From the NCBI GenBank assembly GCA_963732695.1, contig CAVTAP010000008.1, positions 372,001 to 436,000 of the forward strand: a stretch of DNA of 64,000 nucleotides. The letters are read 5' to 3'. Shown here in pieces: positions 35,137 to 42,952 of the stretch; the first letter of the stretch is position 1, and each line of letters starts with the position of its first letter. The notes beneath the pieces were generated by a model. The model made no database searches, was not told the DNA's origin, and worked only from the letters and a program-made list of their open reading frames with translations. The DNA is from CADEDH01 sp963732695. GTDB lineage: Bacteria; Actinomycetota; Acidimicrobiia; Acidimicrobiales; SZUA-35. The translations under genes were made by a program, and so were the position numbers.

Positions 35137-36852
35137 TCAGCCGTCGGTGACGCAACCGTTGGAGGCGTCCTGCACCAGCTTGATGTACTTCCACAGGGTG
35201 CCGCTGGTGGCCTTGAACGGCGGGGCGGTCCAGGCCCCTCGGCGGGCCGACATCATGTCGTCGTTCACGTCGACCGAGATCTCGTGGGTCTCGTCGTCGA
35301 TGGTGATGATGTCGCCGTCGTGCACCAGAGCGATGGGGCCGCCCTCCTGGGCCTCGGGCACCACGTGGCCGATGATGAACCCGTGGCTGCCGCCGGAGAA
35401 CCGGCCGTCGGTGATGAGGGCCACGTCGTCGAGGAAGCCGGCACCGGCCAGGGCGCTGGTGGGGGTGAGCATCTCGGGCATGCCGGGGCCGCCCTTGGGG
35501 CCCTCGTAGCGGATGACGATGACGTCGCCCGAGGCGATCCGGCCCTGCTCCAGGCCGGCCAGCATGTCCTCCTCGGAGTCGAACACCCGGGCCGGGCCAC
35601 TGAAGCGGAGGCCCTGCTTGCCCGTGATCTTGCCCACTGCGCCCTGGGGGGCGAGGTTGCCCCGCAGGATCGAGATGTGGCCCCGGGCCTTCACCGAGTG
35701 GTCGAGGGTGGCCACGATCTTCTGGTCGTCGTCGAGGCCGGGGAGGTCGGCCACGTTCTCGGCCAGGGTCTTGCCCGTGACCGTCATCTGGGAACCGTCG
35801 AGCAGACCTTCGCCCAGGAGGTACTTGATCACCCCGGGCACGCCGCCCACCGAGTGGAGCTCCTCCATCACGTACTGGCCGGAGGGCTTGAGGTCGGCCA
35901 GCATCGGCACCCGGTTGGAGGTGGCCAGCCAGTCGTCGATCGTCAGGTCCATCTCGAAGGCCCGGGCGATGGCGATGAAGTGGAGCACGGCATTGGTGGA
36001 GCCGCCGAGGGCGCAGGTGATCACCATGGCGTTCTCCAGCGAGGCCCGGGTGACGATCTGGCGAGGGGTGAGGTTCCGCTCCAGCAGCACCTTCATGGCG
36101 TGGCCGGCCCGCACGCACTCGTCGATCTTGGCCCGGTCTTCGGCCGGGGTGCACGACGAGTAGGGCAGCGACAGGCCCAGCACCTCGATGGCGGTGCTCA
36201 TCGTGTTGGCCGTGTACATGCCGCCGCAGGCCCCGGCCCCGGGGCAGGCGTTGGCCACGATCGACAGGCGGTCCTCTTCGGTGATCACCCCGGCGAGCGA
36301 CTGGCCGTAGCTCTGGAAGGCGGAGACGATGTCGACCTTCGTCTCCTGGCCGCCAACGGTGGCGTGGCCGGGCTTGATCGTGCCGCCGTAGACCATGATC
36401 GCCGGCCGGTCGAGGCGACCCATGGCCATCACGCAGCCCGGCATGTTCTTGTCGCACCCCGGCAGGGTGATGAGGCCGTCGTACCACTGGGCGCCCATCA
36501 CGGTCTCGATGGAGTCGGCGATGAGGTCACGGCTCTGGAGGGAGAACGACATGCCGTCGGTGCCCATCGAGATGCCGTCGGACACCCCGATCGTGTTGAA
36601 GCGCATGCCGATGAGGCCGGCCTCGCTGACCCCCCGCTTCACTTCGACCGACAGGTCGTTCAGGTGCATGTTGCACGGGTTGCCGTCGTACCAGCAGGCG
36701 GCGATGCCCACCTGGGCCTTGGACATGTCGTCCGGGGTGAGGCCGGTGGCGTAGAGCATGGCCTGCGAGGCACCCTGGCTCGGCGGCTGGGTGATGCGGG
36801 ACGAGATGCGGTTCATGGCGCCGGCGCCGTTGCCGTTGGAGTGCTCGGACAT
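35137..36852 (-). CDS. ilvD: Dihydroxy-acid dehydratase
   Basis: The 571-residue enzyme dehydrates 2,3-dihydroxy acids in valine, leucine and isoleucine synthesis. Full-length family features are present: the cluster/metal cysteines in GNPCNMHL, LPGCDKNMPGC and ACPGAGACGGMYTANTM, and the late ITDGRFSGGSHGF loop. Length is normal. It stands apart from other branched-chain genes. The palindromic repeat copy 2 lies just upstream of it. Confidence 0.96.
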   Translation of the reverse strand: MSEHSNGNGAGAMNRISSRITQPPSQGASQAMLYATGLTPDDMSKAQVGIAACWYDGNPCNMHLNDLSVEVKRGVSEAGLIGMRFNTIGVSDGISMGTDGMSFSLQSRDLIADSIETVMGAQWYDGLITLPGCDKNMPGCVMAMGRLDRPAIMVYGGTIKPGHATVGGQETKVDIVSAFQSYGQSLAGVITEEDRLSIVANACPGAGACGGMYTANTMSTAIEVLGLSLPYSSCTPAEDRAKIDECVRAGHAMKVLLERNLTPRQIVTRASLENAMVITCALGGSTNAVLHFIAIARAFEMDLTIDDWLATSNRVPMLADLKPSGQYVMEELHSVGGVPGVIKYLLGEGLLDGSQMTVTGKTLAENVADLPGLDDDQKIVATLDHSVKARGHISILRGNLAPQGAVGKITGKQGLRFSGPARVFDSEEDMLAGLEQGRIASGDVIVIRYEGPKGGPGMPEMLTPTSALAGAGFLDDVALITDGRFSGGSHGFIIGHVVPEAQEGGPIALVHDGDIITIDDETHEISVDVNDDMMSARRGAWTAPPFKATSGTLWKYIKLVQDASNGCVTDG

Positions 36853-36930
36853 GGAGGTGAAGCTACCGGCTGCGGGAGCCTGTGATACCGGTCACCGCAC
36901 GGATCCACCGCCTCCGTTGATCGGCCGACC

Positions 36931-37014
36931 GATCGACCCCAACCTTGTGGAGAAATGCCGGCCTGGGCGGCATTTCTCTACCAGGTTCGGCCGAGTGCGC
37001 GAAATGCCGGTCGA
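36931..37014. repeat. Dispersed palindromic element, copy 2
   Basis: The core arms 36941-36960 and 36968-36987 agree at 18 of 20 positions (AACCTTGTGGAGAAATGCCG against its complement). An outer pair GATCGACC/GGTCGATC frames the element. The arms and the right flank match the reverse complement of copy 1 at 2313-2388 closely. It fills the gap between the phosphatase stop and the ilvD start. Confidence 0.75.
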
Positions 37015-37698
37015 TCAGATCGTGCGGTCGGAGGGGTCCAGGTGTTCGAGGTCGGACAGCTTGGCCAGGGCGAACACGTGGCCTTCGGCTACCGGCAACG
37101 AGGTGAGGCGGGTGATGCCGGCGTGGTAGTGGGTGAAGCGGTCCCATTCCCACGGCACGGGGGCGAGCCCCAGCAGGTGGCAGATGACGACGGCGTTGGT
37201 GCCGCCGTGGGCCACCAGGGCGATGCGGCGGTCGGGGTCGGGGCACGACCACAGGGCGAACTCGCTCTGCACCGGCTCGATGCCCCGCTCGGCCAGGAAC
37301 AGCCCACACCCCTCCCGGATCCGGGCCACGAACTCGCCCACATGCTCCCCGCCCAGGTGCTCGAGGCCCCGCCACCGCTCCGACGACGGCCGCCGACGCT
37401 CCTCCTCGAACGCCTCGGCCGTCTTCTCGGCCGGGCTGCCGTGCCACATCGGGTTGCGGATCTCCTCCAGCCAGGGGGCGATCACCTCGGGGCGGCCCAG
37501 CGCCTCGAACAGCGGCGCCGCGCTCTCCCGGGCCCGCACCAGAGGCGAGCAGAAGACCTCGTCGAAGCGCTCGACGGCCAGGGTCCGGGCGACGTCCTCC
37601 ACCTGGCGCCGCCCCAACGCCGTCAGCGGCGGGTCTCCCACCGTGAGCCCGTCGACCACCCACTCCGGCTGCCCATGGCGTACCAACACGATCTCCAC
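37015..37698 (-). CDS. Histidine phosphatase family protein
   Basis: The GTG-started, 227-residue protein opens with MEIVLVRHGQPEW, carrying the phospho-accepting RHG motif (H8). It continues with SPLVRARESA and the second catalytic His in LVAHGGTN. These features place it in the phosphoglycerate-mutase-like histidine phosphatase superfamily. The substrate is unknown; members act on sugars, nucleotides or phosphoproteins. It is downstream of ilvD but separated from it by the repeat element. Confidence 0.9.
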   Translation of the reverse strand: MEIVLVRHGQPEWVVDGLTVGDPPLTALGRRQVEDVARTLAVERFDEVFCSPLVRARESAAPLFEALGRPEVIAPWLEEIRNPMWHGSPAEKTAEAFEEERRRPSSERWRGLEHLGGEHVGEFVARIREGCGLFLAERGIEPVQSEFALWSCPDPDRRIALVAHGGTNAVVICHLLGLAPVPWEWDRFTHYHAGITRLTSLPVAEGHVFALAKLSDLEHLDPSDRTI

Positions 37699-37822
37699 GG
37701 CCCGATCGTAGGGCCCCGTGGCCTGCCAGTGTCAGGATTGGACCCCCTCAGGCATCACGTCGAGCCACCCGAACCGACCCGGCCCCGTGGCGGCACAGAT
37801 CCCGCAGGTCGGGGCTCGTTGC

Positions 37823-38299
37823 TCAGCGGCGGTTGACCTCGCGCAGCAGGGCGCGGTCGCCGGCGTCCCACTCCTGGTGGAGCGTGACCGCGGCCAGCTT
37901 CCAGCCGTCGCCGGTGCGGCGCACCTCGTTCTCGTACCAGCCGCCGATCAGGTACCACCGGTCCCGCTCGGCCCAGTGCTGGGCCTGGATGTAGGCCGTG
38001 TACCGGCCGCTGGTGCGGCTGTCGAACGAGATGCGCTGGTTGGTGATCGTGTGCTGGGTGGCGGCGAACCCGTCGATGGTGGAACGCACCGCCGCCACCC
38101 AGGCCTCGACGGTGACCGGCTCGGGCGACGCCGGGCGATGGGTGAAGCTGGAGAAGTCGATACGGACCTCGGGCAGGAAGCAGGTGGCGTACCCCTCCCA
38201 GTCCCGGCGGTCGATCCCCTCGGCGTAGCGGAGCGACAGGTCGAGGACGGCGTGCCAGGAGGCGATCTCGTCGAGGCTGGCGGGCAGGGTGGTGTGCAT
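37823..38299 (-). CDS. SnoaL-like domain protein (NTF2 fold)
   Basis: The 158-residue protein starts with a helical stretch and LRYAEGIDRRDWEGYATCFLPEVRIDF, the hallmark of SnoaL-like/ring-hydroxylating-dioxygenase beta-like NTF2 proteins. Later strands (HTITNQRISFD, WYLIGGWYENEVRRTGDGWKL) complete the cone-shaped pocket. Such proteins act as dehydratases, isomerases or binding proteins in steroid and aromatic degradation. The actual role here is unknown. Confidence 0.85.
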   Translation of the reverse strand: MHTTLPASLDEIASWHAVLDLSLRYAEGIDRRDWEGYATCFLPEVRIDFSSFTHRPASPEPVTVEAWVAAVRSTIDGFAATQHTITNQRISFDSRTSGRYTAYIQAQHWAERDRWYLIGGWYENEVRRTGDGWKLAAVTLHQEWDAGDRALLREVNRR

Positions 38300-38372
38300 G
38301 GCCGGATCCTAGATCCGGCCGGCGGGCGCAGGCCCGTGGAGGGGGACCTCGGGCCCTACCACCGGGGCGCCG

Positions 38373-38501
38373 GTGTGGGACCGGGCGGAGGAGATCCTGG
38401 CCGGGCGTCACGCCCGGGGCGAGATCGGCGACGACGAGTTCACCCGGCGGCTGGCCACCCTCCGAACCGGCCGCGGTGCACCTCTGGTCGGCCCCTTCTA
38501 G
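38373..38501 (+). pseudogene. SHOCT-domain fragment
   Basis: A frame from the GTG at 38373 to the TAG at 38501 reads VWDRAEEILAGRHARGEIGD and then DEFTRRLATL. This matches the short C-terminal (SHOCT) domain pattern of an amphipathic helix, ARGEI and a second helix. Third positions are nearly all G or C. SHOCT domains normally end longer membrane proteins, but no matching upstream part is present, so this is a remnant or a very small protein of about 42 residues. It ends ten bases before the methyltransferase start. Confidence 0.5.
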
Positions 38502-38510
38502 CCTCTAGAA

Positions 38511-39197
38511 GTGGCTTCTGACGCTGAGCGCCCGTACTACGAGCACAAGATCCGTCTGTTCTCGGCCCACGCCGCCCGGGGCAAGGTCCTCGACTACGGC
38601 TGCGGGGTCGGGAACTACTCCCGGGACCTGGCCCGACGGGGCTGGGAGGTGTGGGGGGTCGACGCCAACGTGGCCCGGCTGAAGGAGGCCGAGGAGCTCA
38701 CCGAGTCGGCCGGCCTCACCGACCGCTGCCACTTCGTGGAGGTGGCGATCGCCGAGAAGCAGGTCCCGTTCGAAGACGGCTTCTTCGACGCCATCTTCGC
38801 CTCCGAGGTCATCGAGCACGTGCCCGACATGCTCAGCTTCATCGGTGAGCTGAAGCGGGTGCTCCGCAAGGACGGCACCCTCTACCTCACCACCCCCAAC
38901 GGCGTCTCCTACCGCCACCTGACCAAGAACCTGATCTGGCGGCCGTCCAAGCGGATCCCCGAAATCGAGTCGTGGCCCCAGTACCTCCCGGGCAAGGAGG
39001 GCCACATCTACTACTGGGACGTGTGGACCCTGTACCGGCTCATGCACATCAACGGGTTCACCTACGTCACCCACGAGTTCGCCGAGCCCCACCCGGCGTT
39101 CCGCAAGGTGTCGGGTTGGGTGCGGCCGCTACGGCCGCTGCGCACCGGGCTGCTGCTGGTCCTGCGCCACACCGACCCCGAGTTGCACTACCGCTGA
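38511..39197 (+). CDS. Class I SAM-dependent methyltransferase
   Basis: The 228-residue, GTG-started protein contains the SAM-binding motif VLDYGCGVGNYS, the acidic residue at the end of strand 2 (GVDAN), and motif FFDAIFASEVIEHVPD followed by LKRVLRKDGTLYLTTPN. This is the UbiG/methyltransferase-11 pattern. The C-terminal part with WDVWTLYRLMHINGF is found in methyltransferases that act on glycans or lipids. The acceptor is unknown. Confidence 0.9.
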   Translation: MASDAERPYYEHKIRLFSAHAARGKVLDYGCGVGNYSRDLARRGWEVWGVDANVARLKEAEELTESAGLTDRCHFVEVAIAEKQVPFEDGFFDAIFASEVIEHVPDMLSFIGELKRVLRKDGTLYLTTPNGVSYRHLTKNLIWRPSKRIPEIESWPQYLPGKEGHIYYWDVWTLYRLMHINGFTYVTHEFAEPHPAFRKVSGWVRPLRPLRTGLLLVLRHTDPELHYR

Positions 39198-39226
39198 GCG
39201 GAACCCTTCGGGTTCCTTGGGTTCAC

Positions 39227-39619
39227 CTACGGTGAACACCTGGCGAGCGTGACGAACAGGGCCTTGGCCTGCACCATCTGACGCCCGTCGCCGCTCACGA
39301 TGGCGGCCCGCAGCTTCACCAGCCGGCCCTTGTGGGGGGCGGCCTCGGCCTCGATGCGATAGGGCCCGCTGTCGAGCGGCAGCGGCTGCGGGTAGCGCAG
39401 ATCCAGGGTGCCGGTCACCACCCGCTCCCCCAGCACGTGGGCCGCGGTACGGGCGCACACGTGATCGAGCACCACGGCGGCGAACCCGCCGTGCACCCAC
39501 CCCGGCACCCCCCGGTGCTCGGGCTGGGGATGGAACCAGGCCACGCCGGTGCGGGGCCCCTCCATCACCACCTCGGGACGGAGCGCGGCCAGCACCCGGT
39601 CCAGATCGGAGTCCGGCAT
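39227..39619 (-). CDS. PaaI-type hotdog thioesterase
   Basis: The 130-residue protein has the hotdog pattern of the PaaI family: HPQPEHRGVPGWVHGGFAAVVLDH with the HGG(x)-Asp active-site helix, then TGTLDLRYPQPLPL. It should hydrolyse acyl-CoA thioesters; the acyl group is unknown. The ATG shares one base with the stop of the upstream membrane-protein gene, so the three genes 41408-39227 appear to be one operon. Confidence 0.87.
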   Translation of the reverse strand: MPDSDLDRVLAALRPEVVMEGPRTGVAWFHPQPEHRGVPGWVHGGFAAVVLDHVCARTAAHVLGERVVTGTLDLRYPQPLPLDSGPYRIEAEAAPHKGRLVKLRAAIVSGDGRQMVQAKALFVTLARCSP

Positions 39620-40266
39620 CAGCCGGCGATCTCCGACCCCGGCACCACCACGGCCGGCTCCAGGCGCCGCTCGCGGGCCAGCTTCAGCCCCGTTTGGGCC
39701 AGCCCCAGGGCGAACAGCCCGAGGCTGCACACCAGGAGCGGCCGGAGGTAGCCCAGCTCGAACAGAGCGGCCCCCACGCTGGCCAGGGCGTAGTACCGGA
39801 TGGTGCGGGAGATGAACGTGGCCGCTGCGTACTTGACCGGCGGATAGCGCCGCATCACGGCCAGGAGGCGGAACGGCTCGAAGAACAGGAACCCGGCCAG
39901 CAGCAGGGTCACGAACATCGAGCGGTCGGTGAACGCCACCCACCGGTTGGTGTCGAAGAAGCGCCGCACCCGGTCGAACACCGGATGGTCGAGCAGCAGC
40001 AGGATCCAGTGCCGTTCCACCAGCACCACGGCCGTGTTGACCAGCCCGCCCACCAGGGCCACGGCCAGGGCCGGGCTGTGGGCCGCCGCCACCAGGGTGA
40101 AGGTGTCGGCCGGGAGGGGCACGAACGTGGTGCCCATCGTCATCAGCCCGGCGTAGCGGGCCAGCGACACGTCGAGCAGGTGGCCGGTCAGCCAGACGGC
40201 GGCGCCCACCGCCATCAGGGCCAGGCCGATAGCGGCCAGGCGGACGGACCGGGACCGGAGGGTCAC
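39619..40266 (-). CDS. DedA/VTT-like membrane protein
   Basis: The 215-residue protein has about five hydrophobic segments. GTTFVPLPADTFTLVAAAHSP resembles the re-entrant region of the DedA/TMEM41 (VTT) family, which handles lipid scrambling and membrane homeostasis, and FISRTIRYYALASVGA is the matching later motif. The start GTG overlaps the phospholipase-D-like gene by four bases and its stop overlaps the thioesterase start by one. Pairing with a phospholipase-D-like enzyme supports a lipid role. Confidence 0.75.
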   Translation of the reverse strand: MTLRSRSVRLAAIGLALMAVGAAVWLTGHLLDVSLARYAGLMTMGTTFVPLPADTFTLVAAAHSPALAVALVGGLVNTAVVLVERHWILLLLDHPVFDRVRRFFDTNRWVAFTDRSMFVTLLLAGFLFFEPFRLLAVMRRYPPVKYAAATFISRTIRYYALASVGAALFELGYLRPLLVCSLGLFALGLAQTGLKLARERRLEPAVVVPGSEIAG

Positions 40267-41408
40267 GGGTCCGGGGCGAGGGCGGGGACGAGCGGTGCGA
40301 TGGTGCGAGCATAAACCATGAGGGACCGATCGATCACAGCGGCGCCGACCCGCCCGGTGAGCCGTCGCCGCCGATCGGGGGCGGGCTCCACGGGCTCCAG
40401 ACCAGCCAGCATCTCCAACTCGAACGCGGCGATGAACCCCCGGTCACGGATCACCACACCGATCTCGTCGTTGCACGACAGGCTGTGGCGGCCGAAGTTC
40501 GACGAGCCGACGAGGAGGGCGTCGTTGTCGACCAGCAGGAACTTGGCGTGGGAGAACCGGGGGAACCGCAACAGGCTCACGCCGGCCTGCTCGAGCCGGT
40601 GGAACAGGTAGGGGGCGATGAGCTGGAGGCACCGGAAGTTGTTCTCCGGCGCCACCACCACCGTCCGCAACGGGGCCGAGCTGGCCTCCAGCACCTGGGC
40701 CAGGCGCCGGTCCACGGCGTAGGGCGACGCCACCACCACCCGGTGGCGGGCGCCGGCCACCAGCTCGTCGAACGTGCGGGCCAGCGCCCGGTTGGTGACG
40801 ATGGGCCCGTCCACGGTGCGACGCCGGCCGGCGAAGCTGGCGTCGAAGTCGGCGGCCACGGCCCGGGCCACGTCGGGGTCCTCGACCCGCACCATGAAGT
40901 CGTGCCAGGCGAAATTGTGGTCGCTGACGTTGATCCCGCCCAGATAGGCGGCGTCGTCGATCAGGTACAGCTTCTTGTGGTTGCGGGCCAGGGCGAACAG
41001 GTTGACCGGGCCGTTGGGGTGGGTGAAGCGGACCTGGACCCCGGCCGCCGCCAGCTCGACGTACATGGCCCGGGTGCGGCGGTACTCGGCCGCCACCTCC
41101 CGGCGCCGCACCGGCTGGTCGCTGACGAACCGGTGGGAGAAGCAGTCGATCAGAAGACGAACCGGCACTCCCCGCCCGGCCGCCGTCTGGAGGGCGTCAG
41201 CCACGGCCAGGCCGGCCCGGTCGCCGTCGAACGTCATCAGCTGGAGGTCGATCCCGTGGCGGGCGACCGCCAGCCGGCGCAGGAGCTCGGTACCGAACTG
41301 CTCGGTGGTCAACAGGTGATAGGCGGACCGGCAGGGTAGGGGAGGTGGGGTCGCCCGGGCCGGCGCGGAGGGGGTCGGCCTGGACCGCCGCCGGGTGGTG
41401 GTGGTCAC
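40263..41408 (-). CDS. Phospholipase D-like / cardiolipin synthase-like protein
   Basis: The 381-residue protein has two HKD motifs: HKKLYLIDD (H144, K146, D151) and HAKFLLVDND (H287, K289, D294), each followed by the usual Gly-Gly/Ser-Ser-Asn segment (GGINVSD and GSSNFGRHS). These form one active site that transfers phosphatidyl groups. No membrane helices precede it, unlike typical cardiolipin synthases. The GTG start is followed by a Thr/Arg-rich tail. First gene of a three-gene operon with the DedA-like protein. Confidence 0.9.
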   Translation of the reverse strand: MTTTTRRRSRPTPSAPARATPPPLPCRSAYHLLTTEQFGTELLRRLAVARHGIDLQLMTFDGDRAGLAVADALQTAAGRGVPVRLLIDCFSHRFVSDQPVRRREVAAEYRRTRAMYVELAAAGVQVRFTHPNGPVNLFALARNHKKLYLIDDAAYLGGINVSDHNFAWHDFMVRVEDPDVARAVAADFDASFAGRRRTVDGPIVTNRALARTFDELVAGARHRVVVASPYAVDRRLAQVLEASSAPLRTVVVAPENNFRCLQLIAPYLFHRLEQAGVSLLRFPRFSHAKFLLVDNDALLVGSSNFGRHSLSCNDEIGVVIRDRGFIAAFELEMLAGLEPVEPAPDRRRRLTGRVGAAVIDRSLMVYARTIAPLVPALAPDP

Positions 41409-41455
41409 CCGCTAGAGGTTAGGGGCCTGGTCGGCCCGGATGGCATCCTGTCGCC

Positions 41456-42061
41456 ATGACGCGTGTGGGCATCTATCCCGGCTCGTTCAACCCGCCTACC
41501 AGAGCCCATGTGGCCATCGCCCGGGCCGCGCTCGATCAGCGGGGGCTCGACCGGGTGGTGCTGGCCCACAGTCCGAGCGTGCTGGGCAAGAGCGACGTCG
41601 AACGCCCGCTGTTCCGCCACCGGGTGGCCGTGCTGGAGGCGGTGGCCGCCGACGAGGCGCCGTGGCTGGCGGCCGCCGTGACCGGGCACCGGCTGCTGGC
41701 CGACATCGCCGCCGGGTACGAGGTGCTGGTGATGGGGGCCGACAAGTGGCACCAGATCCAGGAGCTCCAGTGGTACGGCGACAGCGAAACCGAGCGCGAT
41801 GCCGCCATCGCCCGCCTGCCCGAGCTGGCCATCGCCCCCCGGCCCCCGCTGGAGGTACCGGCCCGCTGGGCGCTGGCCGTGCCCGACGAGGCGGTGGTCG
41901 GCGTGTCGTCCACCGAGGCCAGGGCCGGGCGGCTGGAGCTCATGGCCCCCGCCGCCCGCCGGTTCGCCGAAGCCACCGGCGCCTGGATCGACCCCGATCG
42001 CTACGAGCGGTACCTGGCGGCCGAAGCAGCCCCGTCACCTGATTCGACCGACGTCACGTAA
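41456..42061 (+). CDS. NadD-like nucleotidyltransferase
   Basis: The 201-residue protein has the nucleotidyltransferase motif GSFNPPTRAH (residues 9-18), a Rossmann start VGIYP, and SSTEARAG where NadD proteins have the SSTxIR ribose/phosphate motif. The middle (EVLVMGADKWHQIQELQWYG) matches the NadD/NMNAT superfamily. Whether it makes NaAD or another adenylylated product is unclear, because nothing else of NAD synthesis is nearby. Confidence 0.8.
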   Translation: MTRVGIYPGSFNPPTRAHVAIARAALDQRGLDRVVLAHSPSVLGKSDVERPLFRHRVAVLEAVAADEAPWLAAAVTGHRLLADIAAGYEVLVMGADKWHQIQELQWYGDSETERDAAIARLPELAIAPRPPLEVPARWALAVPDEAVVGVSSTEARAGRLELMAPAARRFAEATGAWIDPDRYERYLAAEAAPSPDSTDVT

Positions 42062-42102
42062 CACGCGTCGCCCGCCCGTTCTGCGTCACGTTTCGCCGAG
42101 GT

Positions 42103-42813
42103 TCAGTCCTCGTTGGCGTCGACGTCGCCGGGGGCGGGCGGGGGGCCGGGCGGCGTGGGGCCGGGGCCCTGGGCCCGGATGCGTTCCACCTCGGTCATGG
42201 CGTCGCGCAGGCGGTCGATCCACTCGCCCTGGTGGGCCAGCACCTGATCGACGCACCAGGCCAGGGCGTCGGACCGGCTGCCGGCCACCCCGGCGTCGAT
42301 CAGGGTGTCGAGCACCTTGCGCTCCTCGAGACGGAGCCGGCTCATCACCGGCACCGAGGCGTGGGTGAACACGGCCTCCACGTCGCCGCAGGCCGCCCCC
42401 CACGACACCACCCGCTGCCACCGGGCCTGGGCCTCCTCGGCGATCCGGATCCGGTACTGGCGGGTGTCCTCCCTGAACCCGGTGATGCGGGCCCCGGCCG
42501 CCACCCGGGCGGCGTCGGGTCCGTCGGGCATGGCGCCCGGCAGCGACAGGCGGCCCACCACCAGGATCTCGTCCCGGTCGAAGATCACCCGGGGCACCTC
42601 GGTGAACCAGTCGTCGGGGATGCGCCCGGCGAACCAGGCCGTGGCCTCCTCCTGGTCGAGCGGGGGGCGGCGGGCCGCACCGCCCCGCCCCATCGGGCCC
42701 CGTGGGCCGGGGCCTCGTCCTCCGGGCCCACCCGGGCCCGGGCCGAACCCGGGCGGCGGCCCGAACGGTCCTGGCCCACCTGGGCCTCCTGGCGCTCTCG
42801 GTCCTCTCGGCAT
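42103..42813 (-). CDS. Hypothetical protein with Gly/Pro-rich N-terminus
   Basis: The ATG at 42813 has GGAG upstream. The first 45 residues are almost only Gly, Pro, Arg and Phe (PRGPRAPGGPGGPGPFG and so on), followed by a globular, mostly helical domain (about 50-210) starting DQEEATAWFAGRIPDDWF and a Pro-rich tail. The globular domain looks conserved-actinobacterial, but I do not recognise a characterised family. It is divergent from lon, sharing a short AT-rich promoter region. Confidence 0.78.
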   Translation of the reverse strand: MPRGPRAPGGPGGPGPFGPPPGFGPGPGGPGGRGPGPRGPMGRGGAARRPPLDQEEATAWFAGRIPDDWFTEVPRVIFDRDEILVVGRLSLPGAMPDGPDAARVAAGARITGFREDTRQYRIRIAEEAQARWQRVVSWGAACGDVEAVFTHASVPVMSRLRLEERKVLDTLIDAGVAGSRSDALAWCVDQVLAHQGEWIDRLRDAMTEVERIRAQGPGPTPPGPPPAPGDVDANED

Positions 42814-42901
42814 GGCGTTCTCCTTGGGTCTGGTCGGCGCCTGGAATACCCGACCCACCTGGTCGGGTTCAGTCGTTGCACCAACTCGATTACGGTCTTT
42901 C

Positions 42902-42925
42902 CGAGTTACACTCGTTAACTGTAAT
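42902..42925 (+). promoter_or_regulatory. lon promoter with small inverted repeat
   Basis: An AT-rich island between the divergent genes holds CGAGT-TAC-ACTCG (42902-42914), a perfect five-base inverted repeat. Directly after it lies TGTAAT (42920-42925), a good -10 element about 30 bases before the lon ATG. The outer pair CGATTAC (from about 42889) and GTAATCG also mirror each other. A heat-shock-type repressor site is possible, but the sequence does not match the known HspR (HAIR) consensus. Confidence 0.5.
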
Positions 42926-42952
42926 CATGTAATCGGAGGAGCAACAAGCCCC

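Noticed and set aside
42902..42914. The inverted repeat before lon considered as a HAIR (HspR) box
   Set aside because: Arm sequence and spacing do not match the HspR consensus CTTGAGT-N7-ACTCAAG; recorded only as an unassigned operator candidate.
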